Origin: Codonopsis lanceolata
Taxonomy: Eukaryota > Streptophyta > Magnoliopsida > Asterales > Campanulaceae
Reading direction: 5' to 3'
Assembly (NCBI GenBank): GCA_013146195.2
Contig: CM028378.1
Span: 38,896,108-38,960,107 of the forward strand
Length of the DNA: 64,000 bases
The notes beneath the pieces were generated by a model that worked only from the letters and a program-made list of their open reading frames with translations, searched no databases and had not been told where the DNA came from. Every line of letters begins with the position of its first letter. The first letter of the stretch is position 1. Shown here piece after piece: positions 1-10,806 of this stretch. A program made the position numbers and the translations under genes.

Positions 1-351
1 GTTACTATTCACAGCTTGACTAAATGAGACTGGATCTTTATTAATGCTCAAGTCACATTCATGCTCAAGATTATACACCACATAGTCATCAGGAATAGCT
101 GATCTTTTCTGCCTTACAAACCGTCTTAATGCTACTTCCTGTTGTGGTTCATTAATATCTTGCTCAGCTGTGACTGGTTCATCTATAATATTCTCATTTT
201 GTGGGTTTTGAACATTAACCTTATGTTGTTTGACTGTGATATAACAATTGGAACAACAACTTCAGCAGGAATATCGGGTAATGACATTTCTACCGAATTT
301 CCTGAATGTCAATTTCACGTGGTTTCCCACTCCCACTGATTGAGCCATTTT
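1..351 (-). pseudogene. Copia pol: segment between integrase and reverse transcriptase
   Basis: Minus-strand translation near positions 1-125 gives RRLVRQKRSAIPDDYVVYN, followed by a stretch ending in DPVSFSQA. This matches the usual Copia lead-in to reverse transcriptase (basic residues, IPDDY-VY, then a DP-SF-QA block). It lies directly downstream of the integrase and is out of frame with it because of a stop near 352. The RT catalytic core is beyond the left edge. Confidence 0.75.
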
Positions 352-1491
352 CTATGAACCGAGCATTTCCTGACTCAACAATCCTCGTACTATGGTTAGG
401 ACAATAGAACCTATACCCTTAGACTTTTCAGGATAGCCAATAAAATATCCACTGACTGTCCTAGCATCAAGTTTCTTTTCATGTGGATTATATACTCTTA
501 CTTCCGCTGGGCAACCCCAAATATGAAGATGCCTCAAACTGGGTTTCCTACCTGTCCATAACTCATAAGGTGTTTTAGGGACAGCTTTACTAGGAACCCT
601 ATTGAGGAGATACGCAGCGGTCTTTAATGCATGCATCCACATTGATAGGGGTAAGGAACAATCATTTAACATACTCCTAACCATATCCATTAATGTACGA
701 TTTCGTCTCTCAGCAACACCATTCTGCTGAGGAGTCCCGGGCATCGTATACTGTGCACAAATGCCACGACTTTCAAGGAACTTTGCAAATGGACCTGGAC
801 ATTGTCCCTTTTCAGTAAATTTTCCGTAATATTCACCACCTCTATCTGATCTCACTATTTTCACTTTCTTATCTAACTGCCTTTCCACTTCATTTATGAA
901 CACCTCGAGGATGTTCACTGAATGAGACTTTTCATGCAGTAGATAAACATAACCATAACGTGAGTAGTCATCAATAAAGGTAATGAAATATTGTTCGCCG
1001 CTCCAACTTGGAACGTCAAAAGGACCACAAATATCAGTGTGTATCAACCCTAAGAGATGAGTGCTTCTTGTGGTTGATTTCTTTACTGTGGTTTTAGTCT
1101 GTTTTCCTTTAATATAGTCCACACATACGTTCCAGTCACTAAAATCCAATTGAGGAAGAATTTCACTTTTCATCAACCTCAATAACCTTTCTTTGGAAAT
1201 GTGACCCAATCTTTGATGCCACAAGTAAGCTGAACTTTCATTTGGTGTACTACGTTTAATGCCCACATTACTTTCAACATGAAACAAAGATTCAGCAAAA
1301 TCGTTGTTGAGATTTAAACAATAAAGTGAGTCACACAACTTTCCCGACCCACAAAAACAGTTATCTTTATACAACAAAAAACTGCCCTTACAAATCTCAA
1401 AATGATAACCTATTATATCCGGCTTCCCTCTTGAAACAAGATTTACGGCACTTTCGGTACATAGAGACATCTTTCCGGGTTTAAATGACAC
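352..1491 (-). pseudogene. Copia pol: GAG-pre-integrase and integrase
   Basis: The 379-codon reading frame contains a pre-integrase zinc region at about residues 91-130 (LWHQRLGH, then CVDY where CxxC is expected, so one zinc-binding Cys is lost). The DDE integrase core follows at about residues 150-275. The three acidic residues are visible in [15 protein letters not shown] and GVAERRN. The tail reads [20 protein letters not shown], then a [12 protein letters not shown] block and [12 protein letters not shown], typical of plant Copia. The enzyme would insert the cDNA copy into host DNA. The frame then stops at 352 before RT, and the lost Cys makes it probably non-functional. Confidence 0.92.
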
Positions 1492-1694
1492 CCAGTGTCC
1501 AAAAGCAACCTATAAGTCCCTATGCCCTCTATTCTTGCCTTCATCCTGTTTCCCATAAACAAGTACTGTTCATTTCCGTTTATGGGCTGGATCGTACTGA
1601 ATCCCTGCACAACATGAGACACATGAGTAGTTGCACCAGAATCTAACCACCAGGTATTAATAGGAACTTCTATAAGATTCGATTCGAAACACAC
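1443..1694 (-). pseudogene. Copia aspartic protease segment
   Basis: The frame contains WWLDSGATTHVSH, the DSG active-site motif of the Copia protease, followed by the usual ERCLYVP end of the domain. It overlaps the start of the integrase frame by about 49 bp in another frame, so a frameshift separates protease from integrase in what was one polyprotein. Just upstream (about 1700-1790, minus strand), continuous with this frame, is a CCHC zinc knuckle of the form C-F-F-C-N-K-E-G-H-V-K-A-D-C, the nucleocapsid end of Gag. Confidence 0.88.
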
Positions 1695-1822
1695 AGAAAC
1701 ATAATATGTATCTTTCTTTTCGAACCATTCCTTTCGTTTAGGACAATCGGCCTTTACGTGTCCTTCTTTGTTACAGAAGAAACACCTAACTTTCTTTTTC
1801 TTGATTTGGCCCTCAGAAACCT

Positions 1823-2468
1823 TTATTGGGGCCTTATCACTTTTGTTGCCTTTGTCCTTTTTACCTGGTTTGAACTTCTTCTGCTAGCACCATCATAGGC
1901 AGTGAGGTGAATGGAGTGATCTTTTATTTTCTTTAATCTCCCTTCCTCTGTACTAACATGGCCTTTAACTCCTTTAAAGTTCCATTTATCTTTCATGGTG
2001 TTGTAATTCACAGGCCGGCCAAATTCGGCGAAGGGAATTCATTATGAATTGTACAAGAAAGCTATCACTCACATCCATTCCCATAGTCTTCAACTTTGCT
2101 GCTAGGTTGGACATTTCTGTTACATGATCATGAATTGACTTTGACCAATCAAATTTCTTTGTAGTTAATTCACCCATGAGATTGCCTACAATGGATTTAT
2201 CCGCAAGATCTGACTGGGAATATTCTTTAACCTTCAACATGAACTCTCTAGCATTTTCAGTCTTTGGCATCGATGGCTTAATATTTTCAGCCATAGTCAT
2301 TTTCATAAGGTTCAAACTCAGCCTGTTAGACCGCTCCCAAGCCCCATAAATAGATTTGTCATCTTCTGAGCTGGTCTCTGTAATGGCTGCGGGCTTTTCA
2401 TCGATACTATAGCCATGTCGGATCCATGACACCCGAGTAAAGCTGGATTTGTTCGAACCGGTCGGCAT
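1823..2468 (-). pseudogene. Copia Gag (UBN2-like) fragment, frameshifted
   Basis: Two overlapping frames make up the capsid-type Gag domain. The first (2468-1986) carries a stretch like AREFMLKVKEYSQSDLADKS and the usual Gag phrase on a Leu/Phe-rich helix ending in FIMNSL. The second (2011-1823) continues with NYNTMKDKWNF and EEGRLKK. The family is the gag-polypeptide of plant Copia elements, which assembles the virus-like particle. A frameshift near 1990-2010 breaks it. The first 40 or so codons of the longer frame do not look like Gag, so the true start is uncertain. Confidence 0.8.
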
Positions 2469-2530
2469 AGTTTAGCCGTTGAACTTAACAAGCCGAACTT
2501 CCGGATGCGAAAAGACTTAATGAAGCGCAA

Positions 2531-3266
2531 AACATTTATACATGCTCAACCATTAGTGCTTTGAGTTGACTTTAATAAATTCAGAAATTGTCATGAACTT
2601 TAAGCATGTATTTAAGTTCACCTTTGGGTAAGCCTTAAACACAAACAATTTAATCGATGTCATACGATAGAGACTTTAATGGACAAACATAACATACAAT
2701 AGTCAAATAAGTGTCTATCTTTGGATATACACCCTATTTAACCAAGGTACAATGATTAGTCCATTTAACGTTATAGACTAGTTGCAATGGTCCGTCTTTG
2801 GACGACCTTCTAGCAATTAATCTATAAACTCAATTGTTCAATCAACTTTTCTTGTCATTTTAGAGGCATCTTTGTACTCATGAACAACTGACATAAAATT
2901 AATTTAATGTGTTAGACATTCCATTCAGCCAGGCCACTTTGGTGACTAACAAGCTATTAATGTCTTAACAGTAAATTATACTTTTATATTTCAAGCTTTT
3001 AACAGAACATTAAAATTTTATTTGGAAAATAAAAACATAATATCCAATTTGTTCTGCAAATTTTCGGTAAAGCTTGAAATTCAACATAACCGGTGTTAAA
3101 CACCCAATTAATTTTGCGCAAAAACATTACTGCACAAAAGCTTTAATTTCGCTCTTAAACAATACAAGAGCAACCAACATTACAAGTACAATTACTGTAC
3201 AAACTTTACAAGTAAAAAATATAATTGACACTTTAATCGGAGAAATTATGAGTTCGCAACCTTAAA
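2531..3266 (-). other. Untranslated leader of the left Copia element
   Basis: About 740 bp between the primer binding site and gag on the minus strand. It is AT-rich with no convincing coding content; the small frame on + at 3074-3265 looks incidental. A long leader of this kind is common in plant Copia elements. Confidence 0.6.
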
Positions 3267-3277
3267 CTCTGATACCA
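3267..3277 (-). other. Primer binding site, tRNA-iMet type
   Basis: The minus strand reads TGGTATCAGAG, complementary to the 3' end of initiator tRNA-Met, the standard primer of plant Copia elements. It sits two bases inside the LTR boundary at 3280 and fixes the element's orientation. Confidence 0.92.
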
Positions 3278-3279
3278 CA

Positions 3280-3744
3280 TGTAAACTTTTATACATGCAT
3301 GAGTTTCAACCATAAATAATTTACTAGAAACTCATGATACTTTAATAAAACTCAAAACCTTGGAACACATAATTCTCACGATTTAATGTACAAAAACATG
3401 TAATAGAAACTAACATGAATCCATGATGTCAATTTCAATTTACAGCAATAAAGGAAAGTGGAATTTTCGACCTTGTCTTGTACTTTAATTTCTCTTTTAT
3501 TATGAGAAGAGTTTCCCTTTAATTTTCCTTTACCTTTCTATTCCTTTATGAAGACCCTCTTTTAATTTTTCTCTCAAAATATGCTACCCGTCCTTAGGAC
3601 ATATCATGCATATATATAGAAATTGTTTGTTCCTTCGCTTAGAAGGAAACCAAAACAATCTCACCTTTCTGGGTCTCCAAGCCATAGCCACGCCACAAAT
3701 GCTATGATGACATTTGATAAACATCATTGACTAAGCTTTAAAGG

Positions 3745-3826
<82 letters not shown>

Positions 3827-3950
3827 TTGTCTATTATTATGTATATATTATGTATAATTTTAAAAGCGCAGGAAGAAGAATGATCACTTTAAAACTCCCA
3901 AGTTTTAACATAATTTTATTCTCACCACTTAGTAGTAGTGGGACTTTACA
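3280..3950 (-). repeat. 5' LTR of the left Copia element
   Basis: Boundaries were chosen from the primer site on one side and the motif TGTAAAGTCCCACT (minus strand) on the other; GTCCCAC near the 5' tip is common in plant Copia LTRs. The LTR starts TGTAAA and ends TTTACA, a perfect 6-bp inverted terminal pair. Length is 671 bp. It contains a 78-bp AT repeat (3747-3824). The 5 bp right of it (TGTTA, 3951-3955) should be one copy of the target-site duplication; the partner is outside the window. Confidence 0.82.
3747..3824. repeat. (AT)39 microsatellite inside the LTR
   Basis: Thirty-nine uninterrupted AT units inside the Copia LTR. Its exact length in the assembly may not be reliable. Confidence 0.97.
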
Positions 3951-4456
3951 TGTTAAAACTTTATTTACCATTAATTCATATGGGTCATATTATAGGATAA
4001 ATCTAACAATTCTTTCATTCGGCTTTGAATTATAACGAAAATGACATTGTGGAAAATGGCATATACAGATACACGAATGAAGAATCCATATCCAACATTG
4101 TTGCGAACAAAGGTCCTGGCTGAATCTTCCAACATTTTGTTTATATGCAAATGCAATACAGCCTGGAAAATTCTGCAACTTTTACTAAAATTAAGGTAGT
4201 TTTCTTTTAGGTCGTTTTAATAGCAGAAATCTATATTATAAAGAAGTTAGGTAATTGATTATGGTTATTCATAGTTCAGAATTTAATTTTTTTTTACTAT
4301 CAACCTACGATTGTTATTTATTTAGATAACATCTTCTTCGGGTTTTCTTATACTATTAAAATTAGGTTTGGATCACCTTTTATACTCAAACCCTTTTCCT
4401 ACTATAATCCTACGGCTGTCATTTATTTGGGTAATCTCCTCTTCTGTATTTCCTTA
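3951..4456. other. Intergenic, with a diverged 99-bp tandem duplication
   Basis: No gene seen. The block at about 4300-4360 recurs diverged at about 4398-4458 (CCTACG-TTGTTATTTATTT-G then a TC-rich stretch and TCTTATACTATTA or TCTATAATATAA). Both copies end in Helitron-like 5' tips. Confidence 0.5.
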
Positions 4457-6325
4457 TCTATAATATAAAACATGTCAGTTGGTTATAAAAAGCTAATTAT
4501 CAGTCAGGATTGGTTTTTACCAAGCACAATTATTGGCCAAGATTTAATCTCATAATCTCAACTTTTATCACCTTTTTTTTTCATCTCTATTTTATCTCCA
4601 CAATCATTTTATCTCTCACTCCTTTTGTATCTCTTTTTATCTCCTCCTCTCTGCCTATTTATCAGTTTTTATGAGATTCACTCTTTTACTGCGAAAATTA
4701 GATATTACGGTTTTACAGTTTTATGGTTGCGAAAATTTGTATTTGTATTTTTTATTTTTAATTGTTATCGTATTTAATTTTTTTCCGACCCGTAATTTCA
4801 TATACAAATAAAAAAAATCGTAAGTTTTGTAGTTTAAAATATTTATTTTTTTCTTTTTAACTGTTATCGTAATCAATTTAGTTTTTGTCCGGCCCGTTTT
4901 TTCGGCCCGCAATTTCTAATACAAATTATTAATTAATCCCTCCGTTCTGGGCAAAGAGGCCCCGTTTGAAAGTCAATTTTTTAAGAAAATAATATTTTTA
5001 GTAGTTCATTAATAATAAAATGACCTACAGTTTTACAAATATTTAATTGTATTTTCTTAATTGATTGCTATCGTAATCATCTAAATCTTAATTTAATTTA
5101 TGTCTGGCTTAGATTTATTTTTTTATAAAAAAAATTGTTCGTAAGTTTTGTAATTAATTTTTGTAATTTTAAATATTTGTATTTTAATTTTTTTACTGTT
5201 ATCGTAATTAACTGAATCAATTTAATTTTTGTCCCAAAAAATTGTTTCTAAGTTTTGTAATCAACTTTTGTAATTTTGAATATTTATATTTTAATTTCTT
5301 TATTTTCTTAAAAGTTGTGTTTAGTTTCCCTTATTGATCTGAAATCTTTGTGATTTCGATTTCAAAATAGTATTTTGTTAGTTCACTCTGTCTTATTCAA
5401 TTTATTTTGTGGTTTTTCTTTGCGGAGATTTTCATTTTTAAGTTTATTTCAATTAACAGGTGTTGGGTTGGTGTGTGTGTGAGAGAGAGAGAATGCTTTT
5501 TGATACTTAATTATACTATTTTAAGATAACTTATAAATTTTCTTTTAAGATGAGTTATAAACTTTTACGGTCAATAAAATGTTATTTCTTTAATTTTCGG
5601 GATGTTGGTGTGTAATTTACATTAAGGATATATTAATTTATTTTCATCATGTTCGGTTTATACATTGATCATGCTCATACTGGCACCGTGCCATCGGCAC
5701 GGACACAAGTTTATTTTTATAGAATACTACACATCTTCTCATTGTTGTGGTTTCGTTTGTTGGGGCATGTGTATTGGTTTCTAATGATTTAATTGTCATT
5801 TTTTTAGCTTTTAGGATTGATTAATTTTGATCAAAATGCATCTCCGTTCGCCTGTTAGATTTTATATAATAATATGTGGGAGGATTCGAGTTTTGCAGAT
5901 GAAACAGAAAATTTGGTTAAATGAATGTGTTTGAATTTTCTTTGTGTCATGTGTATGTAGAAATAATGGACAAAGTTATTGCTTCTCATGTTTCCAAACG
6001 AACCATTGTTGTTAAGTAAAAACCCCCAGAAGAAGAAGACTGAGTTTTCGTTATTGAGAAAACAATAAAATTTTCTTTTCGTATTTTAACAGTAGTTACA
6101 ATTAAAATATTTATTTCTTGGTTTTCTTATAAAATAAATATCGAAGTAAAATATTTTATTTTGTTAGGTATTTGGGTTTTCTCCCCTTTTTGTTGTGTAG
6201 AGTGCATATATCTAACCCATACAAATTATAAGTAAATATTAGTAATTTATTTCCACAATATCTGGTTCATTTATTGATAAATTTCTAAACTGGCGCTGTG
6301 CCATCGGCACGGGCAAGAGTACTAG
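4457..6325 (+). mobile_element. Non-autonomous Helitron (probable)
   Basis: The right end has the hairpin GTGCC-ATC-GGCAC (6298-6310), then about 11 bases, then CTAG followed by T (6322-6326), as expected for a Helitron 3' end inserted between A and T. The proposed left end is TCTATAATATAAAA at 4457, preceded by A, a form common at plant Helitron 5' ends. There is no Rep/helicase coding sequence, so it would be non-autonomous. A second copy of the hairpin occurs at 5689-5701. The left end is less certain than the right. Confidence 0.62.
5682..5705 (+). repeat. Internal second Helitron-type hairpin
   Basis: CCGTGCC-ATC-GGCACGG forms a perfect 7-bp stem in a context (TACTGGCACCGTG) like that of the terminal hairpin at 6285-6310. 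No CTAG follows, so this looks like a decayed or bypassed Helitron 3' end from an older or nested copy. Confidence 0.55.
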
Positions 6326-7720
6326 TATAATTATATATATTAATGCCCTTAATATTGCAAGTGAATACTAGGACATGATAGAGAAGCAAAGCTGAAACTA
6401 GTAAAATTATACAAAAACTTTGGAACAAGTAAATTATTAAAAATGAAAACTCATTTGGGAGTATATACTTTCCAAAGTTGAGGTTATATACTCATACTAT
6501 ATAGGAGTATTCTGTATATAGCTATATATCAACAGGCAACAGCAATGAAGGTTTTTTTCCATAGTTTTGGCAAGTGGAACCCTGGGGACCAAGGAGACAG
6601 TTATTGTCACTTACTTTTTTCTGAAAAGTATATACATATATATTCCATATTGACACTTTTATATGCAAACCAACCTGATTTAAGTAAACAAAGATCTCGG
6701 CAACTGATGATTCTTCCAATCATCAATCCAACTTTTAGAAAGATCAGTAGTGAATGGATACTGCAACTTGTGAGAATGAAAGGAGGACCACCAAGCAAAA
6801 GTCTTGAATGAGATAAGGAGATCAGTCTCTATATAGGCAGCCAAGGATGATAAGGAATCCAAATTAAACATGACCATTGACCAGTACGTACCTAGCTAGC
6901 TTCATTCATCTCTTTCTATACATAATATATTCATGCATGATCCATCAATATATAGCTTTTCTTGACGAGCGAATCCTCTACTGTTGTTTCTGTAGCTAGC
7001 TTAACCGTTTAAGCTTGGAGATGAGCATTAACAAAAGATTATATACATATATGGATGGTGATTCTCAACACTGATCAACAATGGTGTCCTGATCAATAGT
7101 AAGAGAATCCATTAACACCACATATCCAAGTTGGAGTCAGGGCCACAATAAGAGGAAAAAAAAAGTTTTTTAAAAAATTGTGAGATAGATAGAACATCCT
7201 CCATGCATATGGTATCCATGAAGATAATAATTGGAGGCTGATGTGGATGATGATAAGGATTCTAAGGATGAGCTGGATGATGATTATGGCTAGATTAACA
7301 TCTGCATTTGGCTGATCATCTAAAATTCAATTTGTATTTCCCAGTTAATCCGTTTCAAATTAAATGCTGATCGTTTTAGCTGTAAAGCATTTTATATGTA
7401 AACTGAGCTTGCCCAAATTTCTAGCTAATCATTCCCTGCTCCTAGTTATCTACTCTCTCTCTCTCTCTCTCTTTTTTACCTTCTTACATTATCTACTTTC
7501 TGGTGAACAATTTGGTAAGATCTATTGATCTACCTCAAATCAACAACTTGAAAACCTTCCAATGGTAGATTTACGAAGACGGTGCTTTTTTACTTTGCGT
7601 AGCGACCCCAGTAATTTGGACTAAGGCGGAGTTGAGTTGAATTGAGTTAAGTTGAGTTAATGAGAATTTCAGTAACTTTTGAAAAGTTAGAAGTCTTTCA
7701 AAATCACCTTTTAAAAAAAA
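6326..7720. other. Intergenic, no gene recognised
   Basis: AT-rich DNA with several short overlapping frames on both strands at 6522-6877, none with a recognisable domain. A CT microsatellite lies near 7453-7473. A 13-base run CAGCCAAGGATGA at about 6838 recalls miR169, but no pairing arm is nearby. Confidence 0.6.
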
Positions 7721-8703
7721 GGGATAATTTTAATTTTTTGGTCCCTGAACTATACCAATACTATGCATTTGGTCCCTGTATTTTTTTGTAATGTGTTTGG
7801 TCCTTAAAGTAGGTTTTTGTAAAGATTACCTGACGGGGTTACATATGTTTTTTTTTTGAAAACTCAAATATACCCTTAGTAATATTAATGGTTAAAAAAG
7901 AAATGGAAAAGCTGAACTTTTTTTAATGTTAATGATTTTCTGAACAAGATGAATGTTCACGATTTCAATGGCAATGAAGGAAGCCCATCACGCCAAATCT
8001 CCGAAACTCCATCTCGCCGATCTCCTAAACCCGAAGTTTAAGTTCTATAAGCAAGCCCATCGTACGCCAAGATCCGACCACAATCAACCCCACATCTATA
8101 CGAGAAGAATAAACAAAGTAAAACTCCAACGAAGATATTATGACTTTCATCTATATGCAAGATCGATGGCAAACATGAGATGTTTTGAATTTTGTATGGG
8201 GATTTGGGGTCGGCTGAAGAAGAATGGCCTAGGAGAAAGAAATGAGAAGGAGGCTTACTCGTTGATCCGGCTTTGACCCTTCCATTTCCAACCGCCATTG
8301 CCATGCCATTCCCATTTGAAACATGGGTATCTTTTTTGTTGTTGCTTTCATCGCTCTGATTGTTATTTATAAACCCCTTTGATTCTCCCTCTCCAACGAC
8401 AAAAAATCGTGGCTCATATGAAATCTTGGGAACCACCAAAATTTAGAAAAACAAACTAAAAATCTGGAAGAAGTAGATATGGGCAAAGCTCATGAGCAAA
8501 TTTGAGATTTCATTAGATGCCCTAAGATATAAGGGTAAATTCGGGATTTTAATTAAATGTTGACGGCAAAATTGATGGTAACTTTGTGAGGGGGGGATCT
8601 CACAGCAAAAACCTACTTTAAGGACCAAACACATTACAAAAAAAATACAGGGACCAAACGCATAGTATTAGTATAGTTCAGGGACCAAAAAATTATATTA
8701 TCC
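7721..8703. mobile_element. MULE-like TIR element, 983 bp
   Basis: The left end (7721-7830) and the reverse complement of the right end (8590-8703) match over roughly 100 bp, starting G-GATAAT and containing GGTCCCTGAACTATAC and TTGGTCCTTAAAGTAGG. Such long TIRs fit Mutator-like elements. Both flanks are A runs, so the TSD cannot be resolved. Internal frames of 107 (+) and 133 (-) codons have no recognised domain; they could be captured host sequence or chance. A truncated relative lies at 59241-59405. Confidence 0.75.
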
Positions 8704-9329
8704 AAAAAAAAACAGGAAAAAGGAAAGATGCATATGAAAAATTTGCTATAATTTAACTACATGATGTCCTTTATAATATTACGTTGAATTCATATTTAAG
8801 TTTGTTTGTGCTAATTCTATAGAGTAAATATTATTATGACTTTCATAATTTGAATAATAATTTTGTATTGTGCTGATTTTACTCGTTGTTTTATGCTTCG
8901 CCCATTTGACATAATTCTGAATTTATCATCTTGACATTTATAATCTGGAATAGATAAAAGATAAACAATATCATATTTTGTACTGATTTAACTTGTTATT
9001 ACATGTTGTTGTCACCCATTTTGGATGCCACTTTTGGGTTTTTTAAAAAAAATACAGAAAATTTTAAAAATACGTTTGAAAAAAACTTAATATTCTTCAA
9101 ATTGTTTTAAAATAGAGAAAAAAAAAATATTCCATCCGTTCCAAAATGATTGTCATGTTTGACCCGACACATGGATTAAGAAAAAATAATTAACTTGATT
9201 ATTAACGTTAGTCAAATCATATATATATATATATATAAAGAGTTGAAATCATTATTCAACAGAAATTTATCTATGAACTGTTTTGTATAATTTATAATAA
9301 AACGTTTAGTTTAACAAACTTTTACTATA

Positions 9330-9367
<38 letters not shown>

Positions 9368-10262
9368 CTTAACGTTTTTTGTTTCACTCATGAGCCTTTA
9401 TTAGCATTCTATCAACAAAAGAAAAAAAAAACTGAAAAATTCACGTGACATTCAAAACCGTCTATTTAATTTCCTTTTGTGAAAAGAAATACCTGAAAAC
9501 CTAGTGTTCACTATCTTGTGCCTTATCTCTTAGGTGAAGGGGATAAATATGTGCCCATTTTAAAGTTTAGGTCGGTCATTTTTCTTGATCATTAATTTTT
9601 AACACACATGTAAATAAAAATTAATTTCTCCCTTGACCCGGGTTTAAGATAAAAGATAGTTAAACCACTAATAGAACCCACATAATGGGGATTTTGAATG
9701 GACAAGGACAAGGACAAGGTAAGATCTTGGAGATAAATACAGACAAAATAAGATATTATTGATCCATATTCACGTTTATTACCAAATACTAAAAATGAAG
9801 GTCACACTAAAACCAAGTCAAGCCCCGAATCTCTCTAGAAAAGATGGATGATGAAATGCATATAATAAGAAAAGAGGTGACAATGTGTGTGGTTTTCATT
9901 TCCAATTTCCATGCATAGCTTCGATCTGTGATCACGTTGTGGCCGTGCAACTTTTCCATGTAAAGCCGCTGAATAATCAGTCATCCTTTGGTTTCAAATT
10001 TCAATCTAATCCCACATGATTAGACGGTTTTCATTTTCATTCAATTCATTTTTTCTTCCGTTACAAGATGGGATTATCGTAATTAAATTTTTTTATGATA
10101 AAGCTAGCTAGCTACAGTCTATAGAATCTTCAATCTTGTCTGGGATCGGAGTTATCTTTTTCTTAACTTTCTGTTATAATCTCTCCAATATTACATACAA
10201 CCCTTGCGCAAGAAAACCACACCCAACTCGTCTCTCTTATTCCTCTGAATCCTGATCGATCG
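8704..10262. other. Intergenic region upstream of the RADIALIS-like gene
   Basis: No gene seen. Contains one Stowaway-like end (about 9131, CCATCCGTTCCAAAATGATT) without a clear partner, a GA microsatellite at 9332-9363, and presumably the promoter of the gene at 10378. Confidence 0.55.
9332..9363. repeat. (GA)n microsatellite
   Basis: About sixteen GA units. A second, shorter GA run (10353-10374) lies in the 5'UTR of the RADIALIS-like gene. Confidence 0.95.
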
Positions 10263-10263
10263 G

Positions 10264-10273
10264 CTATAAATAG
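10264..10273 (+). promoter_or_regulatory. TATA box of the RADIALIS-like gene
   Basis: CTATAAATAG, a near-consensus plant TATA box, lies 105 bp upstream of the start codon. Transcription would begin near 10295-10305, giving a 5'UTR of about 75 bp that includes a GA repeat. Confidence 0.75.
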
Positions 10274-10377
10274 ACAAGTTATTACTACACCTCCATTCAT
10301 ATTTCATACCAAGTATTCTCATTTTCAGTTTCCTTACTTTAGTAGTTTGTGAGTGAGAGAGAGAGAGAGAGAGCTAG

Positions 10378-10806
10378 ATGGGTTCGAGTTCGACATGGAC
10401 TTCCAAGCAGAACAAGCTGTTTGAGAATGCACTGGCTGTCTACGACAAGGACACCCCGGACAGGTGGCAAAATCTGGCAAAGGCTGTCGGAGGTGGCAAG
10501 ACTGTGGAGGATGTGAAGAGGCACTATCAAATGCTTGTTGAAGATTTGGAAGACATCGAGTCTGGCCAAGTACCCTTGCCTAAATACAAGCAATTCAATG
10601 ACTATGTAGGAGCATCTACCAAAGCCTCCTACCACCTCAATGATGCTCAGCAAAGGTAACAACTAGTTTGATTTTTTTTCATTTTCAAATCTTTAAAACC
10701 CAAAATTCGAATTCGCTGACAACCCTCAAATCTACTTGGATACGGCTTAATTTGCATATCTATTTTTGTGTTTCTTTGCAGGCTCAAGTATTTAAATATG
10801 CAGTGA
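10378..10806 (+). CDS. RL: RADIALIS-like single-repeat MYB (SANT) protein, 2 exons
   Basis: Exon 1 is 10378-10655. The intron is 10656-10781 (GTAACA...TTTGCAG). Exon 2 is 10782-10806, coding only LKYLNMQ and the stop after the shared Arg codon. The product has 100 residues. A single SANT/MYB-like domain spans about residues 5-60 ([15 protein letters not shown], then [18 protein letters not shown], then [16 protein letters not shown]), followed by VPLPKYK. This is the RADIALIS/RSM family: small nuclear proteins that in snapdragon compete with DIVARICATA-type MYBs for partner proteins, and elsewhere act in development. The start is the first ATG after a TATA box and GA-rich leader. Assignment to the family is firm; the paralogue number cannot be set from sequence alone. 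Confidence 0.95.

Larger units (their letters stand above)
1..3950 (-). mobile_element. Ty1/Copia LTR retrotransposon, 5' part, cut by window edge
   Basis: Reading on the minus strand from the right, the order is LTR (3950-3280), tRNA-Met primer binding site, a leader of about 800 bp, gag, CCHC knuckle, DSGA protease, integrase, and then the segment joining integrase to reverse transcriptase at the window edge. Protease-integrase-RT order is diagnostic of Copia. The RT core, RNase H and 3'LTR lie outside the window. The reading frame is broken at several points (near 1490, 1695-1823 and 2011), so the copy is inactive as it stands. Confidence 0.93.

Noticed and set aside
4939..4975. Stowaway end ATCCCTCCGTTCTGGGCAAA
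   Set aside because: No matching right end found inside the Helitron.
6836..6860. miR169-like run CAGCCAAGGATGA
   Set aside because: Only 13 bases match, the rest differs (TAAGGAATC), and no complementary arm was seen within a plausible hairpin distance.
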